Shown here piece by piece: positions 48,339 to 59,149 of a stretch of DNA of 64,000 bases. Where the stretch lies: contig FWCC01000193.1 of NCBI GenBank assembly GCA_900169235.1, positions 147,339 through 211,338 on the forward strand. The letters run 5' to 3'. The stretch's first letter is position 1. The number at the start of each line of letters is the position of its first letter. The translations under genes and the position numbers were made by a program. This DNA is from Zarea fungicola. Its lineage: Eukaryota > Ascomycota > Sordariomycetes > Hypocreales > Cordycipitaceae. The notes beneath the pieces were generated by a model that saw only the letters and a program-made list of their open reading frames with translations, was not told where the DNA came from and searched no databases.

Positions 48339-48693
48339 AGGATGTTCAAATAAGGGATGTTGTTGGTGAGGCATTGGCACTTTCGTACCTACAGATTGCA
48401 GGTAGAGTTTAGCGCCTTACACGAGAGAAAAAAAAGTGGCAGCCTGATGATATCACCAAGAAACTGACCTCTTTTGGCTATGTGATTCAAAACATCATTC
48501 AAGTTTACTGCCTCGGAAGACTGCAAAATGACTGTACTTTGAACCACTTAAGACAGTTCAATGAAGCAGTAACGTAGCGTAGGATAGACCATGTTTAAAG
48601 CACGAGGCTAGCTGAGCAGCGATAATTCCAGATTCTTCAGATCCTATTATATGCGATTGCGAGTACGAGGACTCTCCATTAAACTTTGCATCA
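48339..48693. other. Intergenic between convergent genes, no gene seen
   Basis: 355 bases of AT-leaning sequence between the stops of the esterase and the PD-(D/E)XK-like gene. Nothing recognisable. Confidence 0.55.
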
Positions 48694-49582
48694 TTAATAG
48701 CTAATGACACCTCCTTGAATTGTCAAGGCAAGAATAATGCGACAAACCCATCCCATGTGCTTTTCACTGCCAATGTCAAAGGGTCCATATGGCCTCATGG
48801 TTAAGAATGGACGGGCCGCTGGATCGACGTCCTGGTGGCCAATGTAGTCCATGTAGTCTTTCCCGTACGAGGCTATGGTAATGTAAATGTGGCGTCCATT
48901 TTGCGAGATGAGTACACGTTGGCTGTTGGTGAGTCAGTAACAGGTAAGAAATGGGAGGATTAGGAAGATTAGGAAGATTAGGAAGATCAGGAAGATCAAG
49001 GAAATCAAGAAAATCAAGAAAATCAAGACAATCGGGGGAATCGGGAAAATCGGGAAAATCAGGAAAATCAGGAATGAGGAAAAAATTGACCATGGGAGAA
49101 GAAAAAACCTACTGTGTAGCCTTGGTGCGCTCCTGGTTGGGCAGCCATGGATGCTGCGCGATCCACGCTGCCATCTGGGCTGACTCTTGCATCTGTACTG
49201 GCATGGCCGCCCTCCCCTCACCACGCCCAAAGGGCTTCACCTCTACAATCATCTTGCCGTCCCCATGAAAACTGTCCCGAAAGACGCCATCAACGCGTGC
49301 TTGATAAACTGGCGCGCCGGGGGCTGCGGCTCCCGTTCCGGCGCCGGCACGTACCGTCATGGGAGAGCGGAATGGGCTCCAGAAACCCTTGATCCTAGCA
49401 TTGAGGAGTGCAAGTGTGTCGAGAAGTAGCACCAGTGCGAAATTGACAATTTGTTCGTCCTCGACGGCGTGAAACACCTGTTGTTCCAGGTGTGCTGGAA
49501 TGGGCGTCCCCTGCACGGAGAGCGGGCTGTAGATGAAGCTCCTGTCCGGGTTGGACTCCGGGTCCGAGTCCGAGACTGACAA
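48694..49582 (-). CDS. PD-(D/E)XK nuclease-like fungal protein (5' end unresolved)
   Basis: Exon 49582-49113 is followed by a 190-base intron (49112-48923) and a final exon 48922-48694, joined in phase 2. Seen: SFIYSP, a helical block (IVNFALVLLLDTLALLNARI), then ARVDGVF with an aspartate, and 12-20 residues on IVEVKPF with an ExK pair, together the D...ExK pattern of the PD-(D/E)XK fold; next MPVQMQESAQMAAWIAQHP; and in the last exon RVLISQNGRHIYITIASYG and FLTMRPYGPF, which complete the fungus-specific protein. The frame is open upstream to 49730 but holds no ATG, so a first exon probably starts beyond; I could not fix it, and the 5' end may be partly lost. The intron consists largely of a 9-base minisatellite. 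The gene faces away from the next gene. Its function is unknown: a nuclease-like or DNA-related role is inferred only from the fold. Confidence 0.65.
48954..49078. repeat. 9-base minisatellite within the last intron of the PD-(D/E)XK-like gene
   Basis: About fourteen imperfect units grade from GGAAGATTA to GAAAATCAA to GGAAAATCA. The block fills two thirds of the intron. Because nine is a multiple of three, all frames across it stay open and give long spurious proteins such as repeated Leu-Ile-Phe or Gly-Lys-Ser. Confidence 0.85.
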
Positions 49583-50011
49583 TGCCGACGCCGACGCCGA
49601 CGATGCCGGGGCGGCGGCACGGTGGCCGGGACGGCTTGGTGTGCGCGGGCAACTCGCTACATCTAGTGGTGCCTTGTCGCAGGTAACTAGGTACCTCAGC
49701 CTGCACCCAATTAAAGGCGGGTGTCAAGGTCCCTAGCCTCTTGCCGCCAGCCAGGTAACCAAAACAAACAATTTGGAGCATCAACAAAGGCGCCCACCAT
49801 AAACGTCACAACCCCCATCACCACCAGCTACCATCCACATCCGCCTCACTCCATCCAACAAACAAGAGCCAATTAATCGCACAATTCGTGTTTCGCCTCC
49901 TGACCACCGACGCAATACCCGATCCTTCCCTCGAATCAGCGATAGCCCTCCATCCATCCACCTATCCAGCAAACGTAGCAACCAGCGGCTTCAAATACCA
50001 TAAACAAAGCC

Positions 50012-51154
50012 ATGCCGCCCACCCGTTGGCATCCAGACAGAAAGGTCAAACTGCCGCAACCATCACCTACCATCATTCAAGACACAGACACAATGCCCAG
50101 CAGCGGACACGCCTCGCATACACCTGCAAATGCTGCAAAGACAAAGCGCCCGGTTACAGACGATTTCATCCAAAACACAATCGGGCCACTCCTACGACTT
50201 AAGGACCCTGTCGTCCCCTCAAGCTTACTACGCGACCTCGACATCACCGTTGTCCCCCTCGACTTCCGCACCGGTCGTTCCACCAACCCGAGCTTGCCTA
50301 CACTGGTCCACCTGCATCCTCTTGAAGCTCTGCACGCCGAAATAGAGCGCATCAAGCCCTGGGAAACCTTTTACTTGCCCAACAAGGACTCGGGCTACTA
50401 CGAATATAGACCCAGGGATACGGACCAGGAACTAGACTACTGCTGCGAAGCCAAACAACTTTCCCACATAGTATCCCGGCACCTTGCGGAAAACCAGAGC
50501 AACAAGTCTCAAGAAACCGTCCTTGACCAGGGCTCATGGATCTGCTGCCTGTTCGTTCACCCCCCTCAACTGCGGAATGAGCCAGTATCTAACATGCTAC
50601 TTTCATGCCCATAGTAGCGAACAAGCCGTCGACTATCTCGGCACCCAAACCGACCCAAAATACAAATGGTGGCTCCATGATTTATATTACAACTATGACG
50701 GCCGACCCCCCCAGACCTACGACCAGGTCCACGCCAAAGACAAGCCTCACGGCATCTGCCAAATCATTGACTCGACCCCTTTCCACCCTCAGCGCATCCG
50801 CACTAGTGAGCTAAACACTATTGTGCTCCTTGCCGCCTCTCGCCATTGTCAGCCACAGTACAAGCACCTTGATTACTTTGGGGTAGGTGCCCAGTATTGA
50901 CCATAGACTCCCCCAATCATGTCTGCCTCTACCTTGCTTCTCCTTTCTCACATTAGATTACCGTCATGTCCTTTTGGGATCGCGAGGTCCGCCTCGTCCA
51001 GGGCCTCGTCAACTTTAGAACACATGCCATTGAGCTTCGCCTATCGCCTAGTCAGAGCTTCGACGCCGGCATCCGCAGCAGCGATGAGCAGTATACAAAG
51101 TTTTTGACACTGCTGGCTTATTTTGGCGACGTGCAGGATTTATCAGGGTTGTAA
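50012..51154 (+). CDS. Fungal protein of unknown function, three exons, divergent from the PD-(D/E)XK-like gene
   Basis: I assign exons 50012-50550, 50615-50882 and 50957-51154, with introns of 64 (branch site TCTAAC) and 74 bases, phases 2 and 0, for 334 residues; an in-frame ATG at 50093 would give 307. The first intron has an uncommon GTTCGT donor, but it alone restores a continuous frame through two overlapping open frames. Seen: charged, helical stretches (EALHAEIERIKPWE; CCEAKQLSHIVSRHLAENQ), a WWLHDLYYNYDG stretch, and at the end DYFGITVMSFWDREVRLVQGL and LLAYFGDVQDLSG. No signal peptide or membrane span. I do not recognise the family. It shares a promoter region of about 280-430 bases with the divergent gene, and the pair may act together. 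Its sequence quality (no stops, coherent splicing) argues for a real gene. Confidence 0.6.
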
Positions 51155-51668
51155 AAATTTAATTTGCCCTACCTAGTAGGCACTGACCACGATTGAACGT
51201 TAGCGTCTTGTTTGGTGCTGTTTCTATTCAAGATTTTTTGCATCTTGGCTAGCGCATGGAAAGCGGGTGCATATTCTCCTCAAATTGACGAATTTGGGTC
51301 ACAGTCATGTACATCCACTGTACTATGGTCCTAGCATTGTACGATTCCTCAACACTCCCACCGTTGCCATTGCGCTGGCTCCGGGTGTAACTGAATTTGC
51401 AGAGAATTATCTGAGAATTCCATGACAAGCCCTTTTCACCTGGTATCCGAACTTCTAGATACCAATCCAGCGCAAGCATAGTCATCACACAGGTAATCAC
51501 ACAAGTTGCATTGTCAGAGGAAATGCCGGTTTACAGCCATCTGTCCCAAAAGTTCCATATCAGCAGGATGTATACTTTTATAGAAAATGCGCGTAAATCT
51601 ACTGTAGAATCTATCTCGCCAACTTTCTTTTCACTCATGCACACATACTTCCTTCCAGCTGGCTGCAA
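51155..51668. other. Intergenic between convergent genes, no gene seen
   Basis: 514 bases between the stops of the unknown gene and the six-cysteine secreted protein. Nothing recognisable. Confidence 0.55.
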
Positions 51669-52162
51669 TTAGTAGCATTTGTAGGTTTGCCATAGGCTGC
51701 CCGTGCAAAGCTGCTGTTCCTGAGAGTGGCAGTGGGAGTTGAACGAGCCATCTCCGTTGAATAGCTGGATATCGCTCGTGCCACAGTATGCGAGGTAATA
51801 GGTGTGGCCGTTGTCAAGCGTAAAATGTTTTCCACATGGGTTTGGCACGGGGTTTGGGTCCTGCGCATAGCTGATGGTCGCAAACGCATCTGGCCATGCT
51901 TGGCACATGTTGTTTACGATGCCGTCAATCCATGCAACTAGATTTTGTTAGCTGAAACGGTACATATCTTTTCATTTTGGCAGTCATTTTTATAGCAGAG
52001 AAGCGTAATTGGCAAACAAGCTACATCAAAGGTCGCGGTCTTACCAGAAGCAGTGTAGCTTTTAAATCCAGTTGAGCTTTTCTGTGTGCCGAGTACAACA
52101 GTGGCCAGACCACCTTGAGCAAGGCAGGTAGCAGCCAAAGCTGCGAGAGTTTGACAGCGCAT
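51669..52162 (-). CDS. Small secreted 6-cysteine protein, two exons
   Basis: Exons 52162-52045 and 51937-51669, phase 1, over a 107-base intron give 128 residues. The first about 20 residues form a signal peptide (MRCQTLAALA..., ends GLA). The mature part has six cysteines (in NMCQAW, NPCGKH, AYCGTS, SHCHSQ, QLCTGS and YKCY), consistent with three disulphides, and ends four residues from the last bases of the frame. No family is recognised. Size, secretion and cysteine content fit an effector- or antimicrobial-like protein, but I cannot assign a target. A TATA box lies 99 bases upstream of the ATG. Confidence 0.7.
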
Positions 52163-55100
52163 ATTGTAGTAATTGAAAAGAAGGAGGGGAAACAAAAAGT
52201 CCAGTTATTCAAAGGCAGTCAATCTAGAAAGCTGCCAGTCGAGGTATCCTTTATAGAATTCTTTATATAAATCCTTTCCAGAGGTAATACAGAATTTCGG
52301 CATATGCCGTCATCAACGACCCAAGTCTTGGCTGTCAGCTGAGCAGTCGGAAGTTGTCGGTGTGGTTGCCGACTATCCGAAAGACTAGACACCTCCAGTT
52401 GCAGATAGATTCTTGCTTGCGTGTGCTGTATGGGGCTGCTATACTGGAGCAAAATCAAGGCCCATATTTTGCCGCGGTTTGTTTATCCATTATTGGCTTG
52501 TGGTGTAATATATGTACTGAAATCGGGCAGTCGTATCCAACCTCCACTATAGGGCACTTCTACGTTCCTGGCTGGAATCAGGATAGTAGTCGTTTCAAAC
52601 AAATTGATGAGAAGGAATAATCTTTGCGCCTAACCCTTACGAATACCTTGATGGTATGATGCTCACTCGCTGCCAGCGTGTCACGACTCGTGTCGCGTCA
52701 CGCACTAGAAGAGGGCCGATAAAGGACGACATGGCGGCCTAGTGCGTACTGGAGAGGACTTAATCCTCTCTAGTGATCAATAGGGTTATTATACACTGTA
52801 TGTAGCGATAGTACAGCGGTCTTCTTGCCATCTATCCCATTACCTTCTTCGTACTGGCCATAGCGTTCCTAGCAGTGCTCTTCTATCTAAATCCCTGCCC
52901 AAAGCAAAGAGCTAAATGCCATTCCGTAATGCATTTAGGATTTGTCTGTGTTGATACGAGCACAAGCAGTTACTCGGCATAGTACTGAGACAGGCGTCTC
53001 CCAGTAGATATGCTTATTGTAACTTGATGGCTTCAAAATCTAGTTATCGATGGGGGAGGAATTTCTCCTCTATATATAGAAATTCAGAAGCAGGGAAAAG
53101 CAAACAATAAACCGGAAAGTCTCTCCTCTCTTCCGCTGCCTTGATGACTTTGTATCCACGGCAGTCTGTTGTTGGTTACGGCCTCGACCGACGGAAGCCG
53201 TCTGCGGCAGGGGTCCTGCCTCGCTGGATACGCTGTTTGACCTGAGTCAACAGTCGCAACAGTCTGTACGCTACCCAGTAGTCGTACAAAGTGGAGAGCT
53301 CATAAGCCATATTTATCAACAATATATGCCCCATAGCTTACTGTCGTTCTATATACTAGCCGTAAGACGGTAGGAGAGAGAAATGCCGCCATGTTCTTGC
53401 ATTGGGAGCTCAGCGAACAGGTCTCCGATGTAGTTTGCACTGCAAAATAGTGCATCGCCAACAATGCGCAGGGTCTGGATGCTACCCAAGTCACCATAGC
53501 CATCAACGCCCTTTTGATTTATTGCCCGAAATCCATAGTATCCTAGCTGACTCGCGGAATTTTTGTGCAAGACGAAAGGGGCTTGATTTAAGCGGCGGTC
53601 GGCAACTCCATAAAGGCTTGCACTATCTAATTCAAGCCTAGTGCACTTGAGACTCGTTGAAACTACCATTTGCAGTCTAATATCGATCTGACGGGGCGGG
53701 AACTGTTTATGGTGTTGGGCCAATACTAGTTAGTTGGATTGATTCTGCCGCTCCTACTGCTCCATTTGGCTATAGCTGTCGGCCATCAGGTCAATTTTTA
53801 ATAGGGAAAGAACTTAATGCTCCCAAAGAATCATATACGTTATTATTGTACGCTCTCCCTCGACAATTCTTAATTTTGTAATTGTATGCGTTGACTGTAA
53901 AGTTACTCGGATACCTTGTGGACTTTGATTGTTCTCAGCTTGAAGTCGTTTCGAAGCACCCTAATGTGGCCTTTCTGCCCTAAGGTATTACTAATATTTG
54001 ATACCGCTAATGATACATAATGCTGTACCGACCCTAGAAAGGTCAGACACTTGTTTTAAGCCCTCCAAGTCGCAGAAATTGTAGCGCGATTCTCGCAATC
54101 AGTTGTGATGTAGTTGCCGATTACCCGAAACGCTCCGCATTTCTTTGCAGAATCTTACAGAGCTGGATTGTATGCCAACTAAAAGTTCGGAGCGCGGGCA
54201 GTTGTACTCCTGGTAGGCAACCTATGTAGTTTGTGTCAGGACGCTGCAAGCGAGTGGTCCTCGGCGCTTGAATTATAAGAACTGCATAAGCTTCTGTGAT
54301 GCTATTATTATTATTATGGAGCCGTACACACTCCGTATTATGCGTATATTCAAAGTTGGTGTCGGTATTACTTATCTAACTGCCTTAAATGTTCCCGTGC
54401 CTGAGGGCCCCTCTTCCCAGTGGTAATGTAAATATCCATTTCATTGGGAATATACTTTGGTGCGTTCCTCCGTTCGCGTACTGTCACCAGGGCTGCCAAA
54501 CAATGAGTGTTAGTTTTTACACTGGAGAGAAGACGGCAGTGTACCTCGCCGATGCTGGCAGCGAATGGCAAACAGCTTGGAATGCTGTCCACTTCGACTC
54601 GAAATCTGCCACAGCCTCGGGGAATGTCCTTTGAACAGTGTGATGGACGTTCTCAGCCGCCTCGACGGCTGCTCTGTTTGGCGAGGCGATTTGGTAGTCT
54701 GTTCCCGTCATGATCCTGATCCGAGGTACTCCTTAGCGGCTGGACGATGGTAAGCCGATTATGCGAAAGAAAAATGCTGTAGAGATGAAGGCGATATAAT
54801 ACGGATGAGAGCAAGTCGTTGATGGAGGTGTGTAAAGCTGTCAGGGCACCGATGAAGCTATCGCCGGAGCCTGACGGGATAGGGCACGTGACGAAGTACT
54901 AGGTATATAGATCCGAGCTGGCTTCGACCTCGATGGGAGAAGCCAGCGATAATTCCTATAGCTACATAGGACCTACCTGCACATATTGTGAATAGAAGCA
55001 CTCTCATCTATTGTTCCCTCACAAAAGCCCAAGTTTTGCGCAAAGCGGAGCCCCGCCAGCTGGCGCCGATTCACTATATACGTAAATTATTGCACCCTCA

Positions 55101-56183
55101 TCCTAAATAGTCCCTTGGTTCCCTCCTCTCGTCGATCTCCTCTAAATTTATATCGAAGTTATGTCCCTACGCACCAGCTGATAGTTTTACCATGTTCAAC
55201 TATAAACGCCTGTCAGTAATCGCATTCTGCACCCAGGTATGTGGATACTATAGCTCAATAGAGGCTTGCGTTGAGTATGGCAGACAGTTGTGGACAGGCT
55301 CCTTTGCGAGGTTATGCTCCTACTGGCTCCGGGAACTGTTTTCAGTATTTAGGCTTTGATTGAGTTTTACTTCCGGAGAGCACTGCTTTGAAGGGGTCTC
55401 ATTTGACATCTTTTCGGGCCTGCATTGTCAAGACTATCAGAGGAGTTGGTGACTTACAAGGCGTGTGAGATGTGGCCCTTGCGCAAATCTCAAAACGGCG
55501 CAATCTATAAAGTGCTTTCTAATTGCTAATGCAAAGCTTTTTGTGGCTGCATCGGTTCCATAAAGCCCTTTAGCAGCATTGGAGAACTTAACCATGGTGA
55601 CTTTGGGAGGGTCCTAGCAATCAATGCAAGGCCCCTTTGAACCATGCCCCGCAAGCGATCAGCGTCAGATTCTAACAGTAACAACGAGCAAGACACTATG
55701 TAGAGTCATCTTCTGGCAGTAATACTGGATAAAAATGGAGATACTAATCGATAGCATACCGGTAAAGCCGAAGATAGGCTTTCCACGTTGAGCCCTGAAA
55801 TACGTCTCACCGATTTTGAAGACCAGCTAACCAATTCGGCTCTTTTAGGCAATTGCCCCGTTTCTACCTATCGATGAGATGTACGGAGTATCCAGCCCGC
55901 TTCCACATATTCTCGCTACCGTTGGACCAATATACAAAAACAGACAAATAGAGGGGCGATCTGAAACGTACATTTGGCAGAACATATCACTATTAAGTTC
56001 TGACATAAGCCTACGAGTCAAGGCAATCTTTTCATCTTAAAACACTGCCCCTTAACGTCATTATTCAGTTCTTTATCATGAATGTCCCCCCTAAAACGCT
56101 GTAACCATTTCTATTGTTTCATTCGTTGCTTGAATCAGCCCCACGTAACATGCACACGACACCAGCGCGCGTGCAAAATCACA
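52163..56183. other. 4 kb gene-poor, AT-leaning region
   Basis: I see no intact gene. A minus-strand frame of 124 codons (53723-53349) and plus-strand frames near 54389-54753 have no recognised content and no coherent splice partners. One TACGGAGTA copy lies at 55882-55890. It could be a decayed region or long regulatory sequence; terminal repeats or target duplications of a transposon were not seen. Confidence 0.4.
52261..52267 (-). promoter_or_regulatory. TATA box of the 6-cysteine secreted protein
   Basis: TATAAAG on the minus strand within a longer TTTATATAAAG stretch, 99 bases before the ATG at 52162. Confidence 0.5.
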
Positions 56184-57040
56184 ATGACAGAATCTCAATT
56201 GACCCTGTTTGACTGTCCAACCCGTTTCCACACCGGGACGTGCTGGTCTCCTAATGTTTGGAAAAGTACGTAGCCAATTACGGCTAAGCATGGCGGACCC
56301 TGGCAACTAGAATTGACCCATACCATAGCACGCCTCCTGCTTAACTACAAGAAGGTCGATTATAAAACAGAGTGGCTTGCTGGGCCTGATATTGAGCCGC
56401 AGCTAATTTCCTTGTTAGTTTATTCAGGCAGCATTCCATTGGGTAATCTAGCCCCTAACTCTGACACAGTAGAATCCGTCCCCATGCTTCAACGCTCGAA
56501 ATGGCGCCATACACTCTTCCCGTAGTGCGCTTCCCAGATGACACATATGCCATGGGGTCGCTACTCATTGCGCGGAAGATTGAAGCACTATACCCTGAGT
56601 CAAGGGTCGTCTTGGACTCTGCACAAGAGGCGGAGATACAGCGAGCACTAAACAAAATCATACTACGACTTGCCCCGGTATTAGCACCAAGGATGCCGAG
56701 AGAGACTCTTGGTAGCGTAACGGCAAAGTACTATATAGAAGCGAGAGAGAAGAATTTTGGAATGTCGCTGGTGGAGTATGAAGACCGTTTTGGGGGCGAC
56801 GCCGCGTGGAAAAAGGCAGACCCCTTCTTGCGGCAGCTCGCCACCCTACTCAAGGCTGACAACAGTGGGCCATTTTGCCTAGGCGCTATGCCGTCTTACT
56901 CTGACTTTCTGATTGTTGCGTTTTTGGAATGGTGTGTTTGTGTTCGAGGACCTGTCTTTGATCGTCTCGTCGACATTGACCCTGCGTTCTCGGCAGTATA
57001 TATGGCCTGCAAGCCCTGGTTGGCGAGAAACGACCATTGA
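56184..57040 (+). CDS. Glutathione S-transferase-like protein, three exons
   Basis: Exons 56184-56265, 56329-56413 and 56470-57040 with introns of 63 and 56 bases (the second with branch site CCTAAC 13 bases before its AG) give 245 residues in a continuous frame. The reconstructed N-terminus (LTLFDCPT...TCWSPNVWKTRLLLNYKKVDYKTEW) is the thioredoxin-like half of fungal GSTs of the GstA/omega-like type, followed by APYTLPVVRFPDDTYAMGS with the cis-Pro region, then an all-helical C-terminal half containing YSDFLIVAFLEW. It would bind glutathione in the cytosol for detoxification or dehalogenation/etherase-type chemistry; the exact activity is unknown. The residue that acts on glutathione (a Ser or Cys near CWSP) is a reasonable guess only. 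A donor GTTAGT is used in intron 2. Confidence 0.82.
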
Positions 57041-57229
57041 ATTGAGATTGGCGTGATTATGTGGATGTTCATTAATCCATAATTTCTTGTGAAAGATTCA
57101 ATATCGTTTCCAGTGCCTCCTACCCTGCTTAATGAAGCAGGGGAATGCTGGCTTCTAATAAGCTATTTCTTCTTTTACATAGTGTAATATAGTAGATAAA
57201 AGAGGTTAGAGATAAGGCAGCCTACTTTC

Positions 57230-57871
57230 AATTGATTTAAGCGCTGTGCAAATGAGCAAAACCGATCGTAGTATGCCAGTCGAGAACTGTGAGTCGCTTG
57301 TGGTTCTTGAGTTAATGGTTGCGACGGTCAATTACTTTCTTTACCGCAAAGATAGCTCGACTTTCATCTTTTAGCAGGCAAGATTCCGTCCAACGGTAAT
57401 ATTTATAGTCATCTTAAATCCTGCTCAATAAATACAGAGAGGAGGGCAGCATTCGACGTAAGTCGTTTTCTAGAGTCGCGGATCGGTTCACATTTAAGTC
57501 TCTCCCAGACTCTCTTCGCTGTGGCTGTGACGTTTTGACCGGCAGGCTCTAGCTCGTGTGCTTGCAAAGAATTTCTCTAAATCGACGACGGCACTTTAGC
57601 AGCCGTTAGAAATCTCGTCTTAGTGCACACACTGTTTTTCGTCGCTCTGATACGTGTATAAGAAAAGACTCGGTGTTTTCTAGAACTATAAAAAAGATCC
57701 AAAGTCTAGGAGTCGAGTATTTAGAAATTTATCATCTACACTACCACGATAAAAAAAATATTCATTGCAGATAGAGCTAAACTGGCTTGGAGCGCCGATG
57801 AAGTCTTGCAGTATTCGGTTCGCATCCACGGCAAAGGTTATAAAGTCGGTGAGGCGGAACTCCAAACTCAT
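57230..57871 (-). pseudogene. Relic of a fungal STAND/NLR gene, N-terminal domain
   Basis: On the minus strand, an ATG at 57871 opens a piece like the N-terminal domain shared by many fungal STAND proteins (MSLEFRLTDFI, then ILQDFIGAPSQF). The frame then decays. Further pieces of the same domain follow in order but in other frames or between stops: LEKFF near 57560, KRVWERLKCEP at 57516-57484, LTSNAALLSVF at 57465-57430 and LTVLDW with a following helix near 57300-57250. Their order and spacing agree with the family (RVWxRLK, SNIALL, ILDW). At least two frameshifts and several stops exist, and no NACHT or repeat part remains. It is a truncated, decayed gene, unrelated in position to the intact NLR at 6.8 kb. 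Recognition rests on family memory, so moderate confidence. Confidence 0.62.
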
Positions 57872-59149
57872 ATTTACACGATTCTTGTTTTCCCCTTTAA
57901 ATATTCAGAAGGATGATTAACCGCGTGGTAGATGTCTTGCAGAAAAATACTGTTTGGACAGAGCGAAGTGAAATGTCGGCAGCCACTTAGCGAGAAGGCA
58001 GCTTGTGATGATTTGGATGTTCGTCCGTCATATTCGTTGGCATGTACTCTTTTCCTTTTCCACAGCGTCCTCGTTGCTGATGTACCTACACAAGGTTTCA
58101 GAACGTGGCGGGGTTGAAGGTCAACCGTGCCAGCTTGGTTGGGCTGAAAGGCACCATGCAAGCCTTCATGCAAGGCTCTCAGCAGGGCTCCCAGCAGGCC
58201 CTTCCCACTATGAAGCGGGCGTGTACCTGACCTAATCGACTCACAAGTCCTAGATAGAAAGATATGCAGTGGAAGTGAAAGTGATCAGTGGAGCAGTGCG
58301 TCTGCTGAGTCTCGCCGTTAATTGGCGTCGTATGCCTTTTAACTTCGCGACCTCGCATTGGGACTGCGATAAAGGCTCGTGATGCTTAAATGACGGAGGA
58401 GTTGAGCAGAAAGGATTGATTGCGAAGGAAAGACAGTGGATAGTTTCATTCTATAGTCACGGTATAAATTTTATGTCTGTGCACTACATATGTTGTCCGT
58501 CGCACAAAGAAACAATAGATTGAGTTTAAGAGGTCCCATCTCTCTGCACTCGTCTTATAGCAAAATGCATTCTTCGGTTGTCTTTCAAAGTCACTCTCGG
58601 TGCACGCTCAGGCAAGAAAATGGTAACAAGCAACCAGTTTAGCTCAAGTGTTAGACTTGGAGGGCTAAGAAAGCATAATACGCGTCAATAAATTACAGTT
58701 TTGAGTATTAGTTGGTGAAGAAAGGTTAGTTTGGTCTCGTTTAAGCTGGTATGTGTCCGCTCGTGCCACGCTACACAACCTCGAGCCTGGCCAGGAAGAT
58801 GCGAAATCGAAAGTGAAGTTGCCATCAACTTATACGTGTCGGCAATGATCCCAGGATTGTCTCGCTCAAGGCAGACACGTATAAGTGCTCAGCCACCAAA
58901 AGCGTGCAGGACACCAGCTATCACTTGTTCACACAGCCGGCTGCATAGTGGCGGAGTTTCGGGGGACGGAGGTTTTCCTGCCAACCAGCAATCATCTCCA
59001 GCCACTGCTTCTTATTCTCACGACAAATTCCAAAAGCTTCAGCCTCAATGTTTGAAGTCTGATAAAACACCCATCGCTGGTCAAGTCTCCCCGCCTGTCG
59101 TTTCAAAGAAAACCTCGCCACCTACAAGCAAAGATTTTTTTCGCCTGCC
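57872..59149. other. Intergenic, no gene seen
   Basis: 1.3 kb between the NLR relic and the CorA-like gene. A 141-codon plus-strand frame (58731-59153) overlaps the start of the CorA-like gene in another frame and has no family features. A 13-base inverted repeat is noted separately. Confidence 0.5.
58828..58886. repeat. Inverted repeat, 13-base arms
   Basis: ACTTATACGTGTC at 58828-58840 and its exact reverse complement at 58874-58886, separated by 33 bases, can form a hairpin about 260 bases before the CorA-like start codon. Confidence 0.75.

Noticed and set aside
48951..49268. Plus-strand frame with Gly-Lys-Ser repeats, and minus-strand Leu-Ile-Phe repeats
   Set aside because: They are translations of the 9-base minisatellite inside an intron, open only because the unit is a multiple of three.
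53349..53723. 124-codon minus-strand frame that hinted at a receptor-L/ECM33-like repeat
   Set aside because: The resemblance is too weak, the frame has no signal peptide or neighbours, and no splice pattern could extend it.
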